From: Clostridiales bacterium
GTDB taxonomy: Bacteria > Bacillota_A > Clostridia > Christensenellales > Aristaeellaceae
Direction: 5' to 3'
Assembly: GCA_024684665.1 (NCBI GenBank)
Contig: JAIKWN010000106.1
Location: 1-11,446, forward strand
Length of the DNA: 11,446 bases
Part shown: positions 1 to 5,965 of the stretch, one piece after another
Layout: every line of letters starts with the position of its first letter
How positions within the stretch are numbered: the first letter of the stretch is position 1
The notes under the pieces: model-generated
Told to the model about the DNA's origin: nothing
What the model saw: the letters and a program-made list of their open reading frames with translations, nothing else
Database searches by the model: none
Program-made: the position numbers and the translations under genes

Positions 1-184
1 GAGTCTCGCTGTGAGACGTCACTTCGACAGAGACGATCTCGTCGTCCGTCACCGTGACTTCCACCGTCACGGGGCCGTTGTTGCCGTTCGCTTCCGCGCT
101 GTACGTGCCCGCGGTATACTTCTCCGCGAGGCTGACGGAAGCGATGAGAAGAAGGGCTGCCAGAATTGCCAGTGTGCGTTTCAT
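1..184 (-). CDS. Secreted FMN-binding domain protein (N-terminal part, cut by window edge)
   Basis: Reading leftward from the ATG at 184, the first 61 residues are visible. They open with a signal peptide (MKRT, a hydrophobic stretch at about 5-18, and a probable cleavage site after S-L-A at 18-20). The start of an FMN_bind domain follows, with GTYSAEANGNNGPVTVEV at about 26-43 and a V-T-S-H-S-E-T stretch at 55-61, both typical of this family. Such domains sit outside the membrane and usually carry FMN covalently attached through a downstream S/T-G-A-T-type motif; that part lies beyond the window. Family knowledge points to extracytoplasmic electron transfer or flavin-linked reduction, but the partner is not visible. 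The start is supported by AAAGGAAG about 7 bases upstream. The gene has a strong promoter with an inverted repeat over its start site, and a divergent TetR gene lies next to it. The family call is fairly secure; the exact role is open. Confidence 0.8.
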   Translation of the reverse strand, partial: MKRTLAILAALLLIASVSLAEKYTAGTYSAEANGNNGPVTVEVTVTDDEIVSVEVTSHSET

Positions 185-227
185 CGTCTTCTTCCTTTCT
201 GTGGATCCCATGGTTCGTTTCTTAGTT

Positions 228-253
228 CATACCTAGGTTCGTACCACGGTATG
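228..253. promoter_or_regulatory. Probable TetR-type operator (26-bp near-palindrome)
   Basis: The outer arms CATACC and GGTATG are perfect. Comparing the 26 bases with their own reverse complement gives 20 matching positions, including inner GGT/ACC pairs around a central CG. The site starts 1 base downstream of the -10 box of the FMN-binding gene and covers the expected transcription start, where a bound dimer would block RNA polymerase. The adjacent divergent TetR gene is the obvious candidate ligand-responsive repressor. The symmetry is seen directly; the binding protein is inferred. Confidence 0.65.
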
Positions 254-254
254 T

Positions 255-283
255 ATTTTAGTCAGCGGATCTCAGTATGTCAA
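255..283 (-). promoter_or_regulatory. Sigma-A-type promoter of the FMN-binding protein gene
   Basis: On the minus strand, -35 TTGACA (278-283) and -10 TAAAAT (255-260) are separated by exactly 17 bp. The -35 box is perfect and the -10 differs from TATAAT at one position. The leader to the ATG at 184 would be about 60 bases and contains the 228-253 palindrome at its start. Confidence 0.8.
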
Positions 284-299
284 TACAAAAACGGGAATC

Positions 300-320
300 T
301 CCGGAAATTTCCGTTCCGGA
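300..320. repeat. Inverted repeat in the flavoprotein/TetR intergenic region
   Basis: The 7-bp arms TCCGGAA and TTCCGGA are perfect, with a 7-base centre. Nested in it is a perfect 12-bp palindrome, CGGAAATTTCCG, at 302-313. It lies 17 bases upstream of the flavoprotein -35 box and about 50 bases upstream of the TetR -35 box. It could be a second regulator site. No T-tract follows closely enough for a good terminator. Confidence 0.4.
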
Positions 321-372
321 CGGACTTTGTACCGGTCGGCTCCGTTCTTTTTTCGTACTTATCCCCGTGCTT

Positions 373-402
373 TTGACACGCCGGGCCACGCTGTGATACA
401 AT
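373..402 (+). promoter_or_regulatory. Sigma-A-type promoter of the TetR gene
   Basis: A perfect -35 TTGACA (373-378) and a -10 TACAAT (397-402) are spaced 18 bp apart. Transcription would begin near 409, giving a leader of about 34 bases before the ATG at 443. It is likely also the promoter for the three genes that follow, because no other promoter stands out in their short gaps. Confidence 0.7.
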
Positions 403-442
403 CGCCCGCGAAAGAGAAACTTCCGGGAGAGAGGACCTGAAA

Positions 443-1039
443 ATGAAGGAGACCAACCGCCTGCACCAGCAATCGGAAAACAGCCGGGCAAAGCTGCTCA
501 CGGCGGCGCGGGAACTGTTTTTTTCACATGGATTCGCGGAGGTCAGCGTAAACGACATCTGCGCCCGCGCCGGAATGACCAAAGGCGCCTTCTATTATCA
601 CTTTGACAGCAAGGAAGATCTGTTCCGCCTGCTCTTCACACCAAATCTGGACGTTTATCTAGAGAAGCATTACGATCTACCCCCGGAGGCGGGAGCCCGC
701 GAACGTTTCCTGCTGCTGGCCCGGTGTACATTCCGGTGCAGCCAGGCGCTCGGACGAGAGCTCATGACTCAGGATCTTATCCGGCTGCTCTCTTCTCGAG
801 CCAGCAACCTCTACGACGAGAGCCGCATTCACACCCGTCTTCTGAACGAGGCGTTCCTCCGAGGAAGGGAAGACGGAACGCTGCGCCCTGAATTGAATCG
901 GGATGGAATCATCATGCTCTACGCCTGCATCATGAACGGCTTTCTCGTCAAATGGTCGTCCGCTCCCGCGGAGGACGATGCACGTGTCGACTGGGACCGT
1001 CTCCTGACGGAAGCCTTCTCCCTTATGACGGACGAATAA
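443..1039 (+). CDS. TetR/AcrR family transcriptional regulator
   Basis: A 198-residue protein of the usual TetR length. The N-terminal DNA-binding domain covers about residues 14-62. Its helix-turn-helix runs through VSVNDICARAGMTKGAFYYHF (positions 34-54), with the family-typical Y-Y-H-F followed by D-S-K-E-D-L-F. The C-terminal two thirds are helical and variable, as expected for the ligand-binding and dimerisation domain, so the inducer cannot be guessed. The start has a GA-rich ribosome site (GGGAGAGAGG) 8 bases upstream. It is divergent from the FMN-binding protein gene, whose start site carries a 26-bp near-palindrome, so it probably represses that gene. It is also the first gene of a run with the threonine aldolase, VanY-type and dehydrogenase genes. 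The family is certain; the target is inferred from layout. Confidence 0.93.
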   Translation: MKETNRLHQQSENSRAKLLTAARELFFSHGFAEVSVNDICARAGMTKGAFYYHFDSKEDLFRLLFTPNLDVYLEKHYDLPPEAGARERFLLLARCTFRCSQALGRELMTQDLIRLLSSRASNLYDESRIHTRLLNEAFLRGREDGTLRPELNRDGIIMLYACIMNGFLVKWSSAPAEDDARVDWDRLLTEAFSLMTDE

Positions 1040-1072
1040 TCCCGCAAACCGAAACGAACGGAGGAACACCGC

Positions 1073-2104
1073 ATGGAAAGGCTACTATTCGCGTCTGATT
1101 ATCAGGAAGGCGCACATCCGGAGATCATAAAGCGCCTCGCGGAGACGAATTTCGAGAAGAGCGCGGGTTACGGCTTGGATTCTTTTTCCGACGCGGCGCG
1201 AGAGAAGATCCGCGCGGCCTGCGCCGCGCCGGAAGCGGAAATCCATTTTCTCGCGGGCGGCACCCAAGCCAACGCCGTGGTCATCGGTGGCCTGCTGCGC
1301 CCGTACCAGGGCGTCATCGCCGCGAAGACGGGGCACGTCGCCACGCACGAAGCCGGGGCCATCGAGTACGGCGGGCATAAGGTGCTCACCGTGCCCGAGA
1401 AGGACGGAAAGCTTTCCGCCGGGGACGTGCGCGCCTGCCTCGCCGCGTACTGGCAGGACGAAAACCGGGAGCACATGGTGATGCCCGGCATGGTTTATCT
1501 GTCCCAGCCCACGGAATACGGGACGCTGTATTCCCTGTCCGAACTGACCGCCATCCACGCCATCTGCGCGGACTACCGGATCCCCCTCTATGTGGACGGG
1601 GCGCGGCTGGCCTATGCCCTCGGATGCGAAAAGAACGACGTCTCCCTTCCGGATCTCGCGCGGCTCGCGGACGTGTTTTACATTGGCGGAACGAAATGCG
1701 GCGCCCTCTTCGGGGAAGCCGTGGTTTTCCCGAAGCCCTCGACCGTTCCGCATTTCTTCACGATCGTGAAACAGAACGGCGCCCTCCTGGCCAAGGGGCG
1801 CATTACCGGGCTCCAGTTCGACACACTCTTTACAGATGGCCTTTACGTCCGCGGCGGGCGCGCCGGCATCCGGGCGGCGGACCGCATCCGAGAAGCCCTT
1901 CTGAAGAAAGGATACCGCCTCACGTTCCCCTCCCCGACCAACCAGATTTTCCTGACTCTGGACAAAAAGCAGCTTGCCCGCCTCTCGGAAGGGATCGAAA
2001 TGGCCTTCTTCGAAGCGCCGGACGAGGAGCATGCCATTATGCGCATCGCCACTTCCTGGGCAACTTCAGAGGAAGACGTAAACGAACTGATCGCGCGGCT
2101 GTAA
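1073..2104 (+). CDS. Threonine aldolase family protein (PLP-dependent, low-specificity L-threonine aldolase-like)
   Basis: A 343-residue fold-type I PLP enzyme of the beta-eliminating lyase/threonine aldolase family (LtaE-like). Visible landmarks are GGTQAN at 62-67 (phosphate loop), His88 in the T-G-H segment followed by HEAGAIE (ring-stacking histidine in the family), YVDGARL at 173-179 with Asp175 binding the pyridine nitrogen, and GGTKCG at 205-210 with Lys208 as the probable Schiff-base lysine. A late arginine, Arg324 in M-R-I-A-T-S-W, is expected to hold the substrate carboxylate. The family cleaves L-threonine or L-allo-threonine to glycine and acetaldehyde in the cytoplasm. Length is normal. 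A clear GGAGG lies 8 bases before the ATG, 33 bases after the TetR stop, so cotranscription is likely. The exact substrate could be another beta-hydroxy amino acid. Confidence 0.9.
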   Translation: MERLLFASDYQEGAHPEIIKRLAETNFEKSAGYGLDSFSDAAREKIRAACAAPEAEIHFLAGGTQANAVVIGGLLRPYQGVIAAKTGHVATHEAGAIEYGGHKVLTVPEKDGKLSAGDVRACLAAYWQDENREHMVMPGMVYLSQPTEYGTLYSLSELTAIHAICADYRIPLYVDGARLAYALGCEKNDVSLPDLARLADVFYIGGTKCGALFGEAVVFPKPSTVPHFFTIVKQNGALLAKGRITGLQFDTLFTDGLYVRGGRAGIRAADRIREALLKKGYRLTFPSPTNQIFLTLDKKQLARLSEGIEMAFFEAPDEEHAIMRIATSWATSEEDVNELIARL

Positions 2105-2137
2105 AGCCGGGATAATTCCGGAAAGATGAGAACAGGC

Positions 2138-2143
2138 GGGAGG
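2138..2143 (+). promoter_or_regulatory. Ribosome binding site deciding the VanY-type gene start
   Basis: GGGAGG ends 6 bases before the ATG at 2150. The in-frame ATG at 2126, 24 bases upstream, has no comparable site before it, so 2150 is preferred. Confidence 0.75.
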
Positions 2144-2149
2144 AAAGCC

Positions 2150-3415
2150 ATGCCCGAAACAAAAAAGAAAAGGCGAAGTGCGCAGAACCAGGTCAAGACG
2201 GCCCCCGCACAGAAAAAAAGTGCACCCCCAACAGCGGAACAGGCGGGGCGGGCGCTTGTTCGCTTCTTTGCGGCGGCGGGAGCGCTTCTTGCCGTCGTCG
2301 CGGGCTGCTCCGCCCTTTCCGGGCTGCTCGTACCAGCCGACCCGACCTTCCCCTCCGCGCAGGCAGAAATCAGTTTGGCGCCCGTGCAGGACGGGATCCC
2401 GACCCCCGTCCCCACCCCGACGCCGACCCCAAGGGCCTTCGCTCCCTTCGGCGCCCAGTACGGATACGGCGGGAGCAACCTGATCCCGGAGACGCCGCAG
2501 CCCGCCGGAGAGGAAGAGGACATTCCCCTGTTCACGCCCCTGCCCCTTGAAACAGAGACGCCGGAACCCACGGAGGAACCGCAGCGGACGCTGCGCAAGG
2601 GCATGGAGGGCGAAGACGTCAGACGGATGCAGGAGGCCCTGAAGGCGCTCGGTTATCTTTCGGACGCGGCGGATGGCAGCTTCGGCGCGAACACTCAGGC
2701 CGCCCTCATAGCCTTCCAGGCGGTGAACTCCCTTACGGCGGACGGCGTCGCAGGGCAGAGGACCTTTTCAGTGCTTTACGGCGGGGCTGCGCTTTCGGCG
2801 GACCACGCGCCTGCGTCGGACTTTCTCATCCTCGTGAACCGGAAGAACAAACTGGAAAAAAACTACGTCCCTGCAAGCCTCGTGAATGTCTCGGACGTCC
2901 TGCCGGAGTCCCTCGTGAAAGTTAAGTACAGGGGCACCCTGGCGGACCGCACGGCTGCGGAAGCCCTGAAGGCCCTCCTCACCGCGGCGGTGTCAGACGG
3001 CGTCTCCGACTGGCAGATCTCTTCGGCCTACCGCACTTTTGCCGAACAGCAGAGGTTGGTGGACAATTCCGTCTCCGCCTACCTCAAAAACCACAGCGAC
3101 TGGAGCAAAAAGCAGGCCCTCTCCGCAACTTACAACACGGTGGCTCCGGCGGGAACCAGTGAACACCAGACGGGGCTTTGCTTCGACATGACGGTTCCCG
3201 GGAAGAGCTTCACGGGGACGACGCAGCAGAAATGGCTGCACGCCCACTGCCATGAATACGGCTTCGTTGTCCGCTACACCGAAAAGAAACAGAAGATCAC
3301 AGGATTCATCGCGGAATCCTGGCACATCCGCTATGTGGGGCGGGAAGCCGCCGCTATCATGGTTAAAAACGACTGGTGCCTCGAGGAATACCTGGAGCAC
3401 CTGGGCGGGCGCTGA
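2150..3415 (+). CDS. Membrane-anchored VanY-type D-alanyl-D-alanine carboxypeptidase (peptidase M15B) with peptidoglycan-binding domain
   Basis: A 421-residue cell-wall enzyme. A basic cytoplasmic tail (residues 1-34, with K-K-K-R-R) is followed by one membrane segment (about 35-61), a Pro-Thr-rich linker, a PG_binding_1 repeat (about 148-210, including G-M-E-G-E-D-V and L-G-Y-L), and a C-terminal VanY domain (about 225-418). The zinc-peptidase signature SEHQTGLCFD spans 337-346, giving ligands His339 and Asp346. E-S-W-H at 389-392 supplies the catalytic Glu389 and third ligand His392. S-S-A-Y-R at 291-295 is the family's substrate-side motif. It should trim the terminal D-Ala from peptidoglycan stems outside the membrane. 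The ATG at 2150 is chosen over 2126 because of GGGAGG just before it. A stand-alone vancomycin-resistance role is not implied; housekeeping carboxypeptidases share this layout. It sits 45 bases after the aldolase gene and 21 before the dehydrogenase gene. Confidence 0.9.
   Translation: MPETKKKRRSAQNQVKTAPAQKKSAPPTAEQAGRALVRFFAAAGALLAVVAGCSALSGLLVPADPTFPSAQAEISLAPVQDGIPTPVPTPTPTPRAFAPFGAQYGYGGSNLIPETPQPAGEEEDIPLFTPLPLETETPEPTEEPQRTLRKGMEGEDVRRMQEALKALGYLSDAADGSFGANTQAALIAFQAVNSLTADGVAGQRTFSVLYGGAALSADHAPASDFLILVNRKNKLEKNYVPASLVNVSDVLPESLVKVKYRGTLADRTAAEALKALLTAAVSDGVSDWQISSAYRTFAEQQRLVDNSVSAYLKNHSDWSKKQALSATYNTVAPAGTSEHQTGLCFDMTVPGKSFTGTTQQKWLHAHCHEYGFVVRYTEKKQKITGFIAESWHIRYVGREAAAIMVKNDWCLEEYLEHLGGR
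2399..2431 (+). repeat. Pro-Thr dipeptide repeat linker inside the VanY-type gene
   Basis: A C-rich low-complexity run encodes PTPVPTPTPTP (residues 84-94). It forms a flexible, probably wall-spanning linker between the membrane segment and the peptidoglycan-binding domain. Such tracts can vary in length between strains. Confidence 0.7.
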
Positions 3416-3436
3416 CTTGCCCGGAAGGAGGAACCC

Positions 3437-4420
3437 ATGACGAATCTCGCGATTCTTGGCGCCGGGTACATCGCCGGCGTCCTGGCGGACACAGTTCTCA
3501 AAATGAACGCAGCCGGCAGGAATGACGTCCGCCTTTACGCGGTGGCATCCCGGGACGCGGAGCGGGCCCGCGCTTTCGCTACACGGTACGGTATCCCGAA
3601 ATCCTGCGGTTCCTACGAAGAAATGCTTTCCGATCCGCAGATCGGTCTCGTATACGTGGCGACGCCGCATTCCCACCACGCGGAGCATATGAAGCTCTGC
3701 ATCGCGCACGGGAAAGCGATTCTCTGCGAAAAAGCCTTTACGGCGAACGCCGGGCAGGCGGAAGAGGTGCTTCGCCTGGCAAAGGAAAAGAACATCCTGG
3801 TGGCCGAAGCCATCTGGACCCGATATCAGCCCATGCGGAAGATCATCTATGATGCGGTATGGTCCGGCATCGTCGGGAAGCCGCGTACGATTCAAGCAAA
3901 CCTCTCCTATGCCATTTCGCACAAGCAGCGCATCATCGATCCCGCATTGGCGGGAGGTGCGCTCCTGGACGTCGGCGTATACGCGCTCAATTTCTGCGAG
4001 ATGATCTTCGGGCATCCGGACAAGGCGCGGGGCTGCGCCGTGCTGACGGAGCGCGGCTGCGACGAAACGGACAGCATGACCCTCCTCTGGAAGGACGGCC
4101 GGGTCGGCATCCTCTCTGCAGGAACGACGGCGATCTCGGAGCGGGAGGGGCTCATCTGGTGCGAGCGCGGCTTCATCCGGGTGGACAATATCAACAATCC
4201 GGAACGCATGCGGATCTATGACAAAGACCGGAAAATCATCCGGGATATCGCCTGCCCGCCGCAGTTGACCGGCTACGAATACGAGGTGGAGGAAGCGGCG
4301 GCCGCCCTCTCTGCCGGACAAACCGAATGCACCTCCATGCCCTGGGAGGAGACCCTGCACATAATGCGCCTGATGGACGATCTGCGCGGGCAGATGGGAG
4401 TAAAGTATCCGTTCGAGTGA
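3437..4420 (+). CDS. Gfo/Idh/MocA family oxidoreductase (dihydrodiol dehydrogenase-like)
   Basis: A 327-residue NAD(P)-dependent dehydrogenase. The N-terminal Rossmann fold begins with AILGAGYIAG (5-14). VATPHSHHAEH (74-84) and CEKAFTAN (97-104) follow; the latter is the family's E-K-P-type motif with Lys99 and with Ala in place of the usual Pro. EAIWTRY (124-130) and GGALLDVGVYALN (173-185) match the branch that includes trans-1,2-dihydrobenzenediol dehydrogenases and related sugar oxidoreductases. Asp178 and Tyr182 sit where catalytic residues usually lie, Tyr182 at a position often held by His. The substrate is probably a sugar, inositol or diol, but cannot be assigned. AAGGAGG lies 7 bases before the ATG, 21 bases after the carboxypeptidase gene. 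It is the last gene before a strong hairpin. The family is secure, the reaction is not. Confidence 0.9.
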   Translation: MTNLAILGAGYIAGVLADTVLKMNAAGRNDVRLYAVASRDAERARAFATRYGIPKSCGSYEEMLSDPQIGLVYVATPHSHHAEHMKLCIAHGKAILCEKAFTANAGQAEEVLRLAKEKNILVAEAIWTRYQPMRKIIYDAVWSGIVGKPRTIQANLSYAISHKQRIIDPALAGGALLDVGVYALNFCEMIFGHPDKARGCAVLTERGCDETDSMTLLWKDGRVGILSAGTTAISEREGLIWCERGFIRVDNINNPERMRIYDKDRKIIRDIACPPQLTGYEYEVEEAAAALSAGQTECTSMPWEETLHIMRLMDDLRGQMGVKYPFE

Positions 4421-4441
4421 TCAGTAAATACAACAAACATG

Positions 4442-4465
4442 CGGCCCGGCTGTTCAGCCGGGCCG
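4442..4465. terminator. Strong hairpin between convergent operons, probable bidirectional terminator
   Basis: The arms CGGCCCGGCTG and CAGCCGGGCCG are perfect 11-bp complements around TT, so in practice about 10 pairs with a 4-base loop. On the plus strand it is followed by TTT and a further T-run about 12 bases on. On the minus strand a weaker T-rich stretch follows. It lies 22 bases after the dehydrogenase stop and 34 bases from the end of the minus-strand glycosyltransferase gene, so it can serve both. Confidence 0.8.
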
Positions 4466-4498
4466 TTTCACAGTGCCTTTTGTCATAGCGGAGCGAAT

Positions 4499-5965
4499 TC
4501 ATTCTCTTTTTTTCAGCAGCTGATACTCCCCCTCCGCGGCAACGAATTCATACTCGTCCGCAAAGATGTTCACCATGCGGGGGTCGTAGGGTGGGGAGAA
4601 TGCCCGGTTGTAATAAATGACCAGCCAGTGGGGCGGACAGGTATGGAAGGTTTCCACGATTTCGTCCATCACCGCGGGATTGACCTGCGAGAGGGTTTCC
4701 TGCAGGAAGTAGAAGCGCACGCATGGCAGCGCCCCCGTGACCGGATACCAGCGGGGTTCCACCCGGTACGCCATAAAGGAATCCCGATCCTCTTCTGGAA
4801 CCAGGGAATAGAGGCGCTGCGCGTTTTCGGTAAACTCCGGCAGATCCGCGCGTTCGGAAAGACGCCATTTCCATACCTTGTTTCCTTTGATCACAAGCCA
4901 GGAAAGGCTCACAGCCAAGCAGAGGCAAAGAACTGCCTGTCTGGGTTTCGGCGGGAGAGAAGAGAGAAACAGGCAGAACCCCGCCAGCGCGAGGGGTGCC
5001 GCGATCATCAGGTAGTGATCGTAGAATTTTCGGGAGATAAAGGCGGCAGCGAATCCGCCAAGACCGCCAAAAAGCACCGACAGGGCGAGGGCAAAGCGCC
5101 GCCCCCGCAGGCAAGAGAATGCCCCCAGGCAGGAAAAAAGCAGAAAGAGCAGCGCCGCCTGGCCATAGCCCTCGCACAGCAACGCGTGCAGACGGGAACC
5201 GCCCTCCCCCGCGGAGTACATGAAATTGTGGATAACGGCCCCATACCAGGCGGCGGACAGCGCCCCCCGGAAAAGAAGCCAGAGGCAGACAGGCAGCAGC
5301 GTGGCGAATCCCCCCACGAGGAATCCCAGCGCGCAGCGGCCGAGCGCCGAAAACCGCCCAGTTAACAGAAATACGACCGAAAGCCCAGCCGTCATACAGA
5401 CGAGTGGCAGCGCGTTGTTCGCCCGGACGAGGAAGACCAGCATGCAAAACGCGCCCAGCAGGGCTGCCTTGCGCAGCAGCGCCGCTTCTTCCTCCCGGGA
5501 CAGGGAAGAGCCGGAAAAAGTTTTGAGGATCAGGAGGACTCCGCATAGGGTGGGCAAGGCCGTGTATTCCTCCGTCAGGTTCCCGCCCCCGGCCAGGGAG
5601 CAGATGAGCGCAAGATACAGGATCTCCGCCGGAAGCTCCGGCGCATGGGTTTCCCGCGCGATGCGGGAAACCAGGCACAGGCAGAGGAAGAGGAAGACCA
5701 GCTCCTGCAAAAAGACCGCGAATGTGCTATATCCGCCGGAGACTGCCTGGGGCAGCCACTGCAGAAGAAAAAGCACGGGACCTTTATGGTCGAAAATCTG
5801 CGTATAAGGCGCGTATCCCCGCGCCAGCGCCGTGCCCATCGTCAGGTACATGGCATTGTCGCTGCCGATGGAAGGGCCGAGGGGGGTGTTGAACGCGTAG
5901 AAGATGAGAGAAAAGCAAAGCGCCAGGAGAAACGGGAACAGGACGCTGAGAAGCTGGCGCTTCAT
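4499..5965 (-). CDS. Polytopic membrane protein, GT-C type glycosyltransferase-like (family 39/ArnT-like)
   Basis: A 488-residue membrane protein with about 9-11 hydrophobic segments in the first 360 residues and a soluble C-terminal part (about 365-488). The first outside loop holds SDNAMY (35-40) and FDHKGP (58-63). These two acidic sites are typical of GT-C enzymes that use polyprenyl-phosphate sugars. Further family-like signs are T-E-E-Y at 131-134, R-A-N-N at 181-184 and F-Y-D-H-Y at 314-318. It probably transfers a sugar to an envelope polymer or lipid on the outer face of the membrane; donor and acceptor are unknown. The ATG at 5965 has GGGAGGGG 5 bases before it and overlaps the stop of the preceding gene as ATGA, so the two are translationally coupled. 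A longer in-frame reading to 6088 would overlap that gene and is rejected. It is the last gene of the minus-strand operon. Confidence 0.75.
   Translation of the reverse strand: MKRQLLSVLFPFLLALCFSLIFYAFNTPLGPSIGSDNAMYLTMGTALARGYAPYTQIFDHKGPVLFLLQWLPQAVSGGYSTFAVFLQELVFLFLCLCLVSRIARETHAPELPAEILYLALICSLAGGGNLTEEYTALPTLCGVLLILKTFSGSSLSREEEAALLRKAALLGAFCMLVFLVRANNALPLVCMTAGLSVVFLLTGRFSALGRCALGFLVGGFATLLPVCLWLLFRGALSAAWYGAVIHNFMYSAGEGGSRLHALLCEGYGQAALLFLLFSCLGAFSCLRGRRFALALSVLFGGLGGFAAAFISRKFYDHYLMIAAPLALAGFCLFLSSLPPKPRQAVLCLCLAVSLSWLVIKGNKVWKWRLSERADLPEFTENAQRLYSLVPEEDRDSFMAYRVEPRWYPVTGALPCVRFYFLQETLSQVNPAVMDEIVETFHTCPPHWLVIYYNRAFSPPYDPRMVNIFADEYEFVAAEGEYQLLKKRE

Noticed and set aside
359..367. 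DnaA-box-like TTATCCCCG
   Set aside because: It departs from TTATCCACA at the conserved end and is single, with no AT-rich unwinding region or cluster nearby.
1085..2032. Long minus-strand open frame opposite the threonine aldolase gene
   Set aside because: It is rich in Arg, Gly and Ala, has no recognisable domain, and exists because GC-rich codons leave few stops on the opposite strand.
2300..2311. Lipobox-like V-A-G-C in the carboxypeptidase, suggesting a lipoprotein
   Set aside because: The cysteine is residue 53, after a tail of more than 30 polar residues, too long for a normal lipoprotein signal peptide; a plain membrane anchor fits better.
2993..4360. 455-codon minus-strand open frame opposite the carboxypeptidase and dehydrogenase genes
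   Set aside because: It spans two well-supported plus-strand genes and their gap, has no family-like motif, and lacks a convincing ribosome site.
4439..5365. 308-codon plus-strand open frame across the terminator and the membrane glycosyltransferase gene
   Set aside because: It begins inside the hairpin and reads as low-complexity Gln/Arg/Pro sequence antisense to a clear membrane protein.
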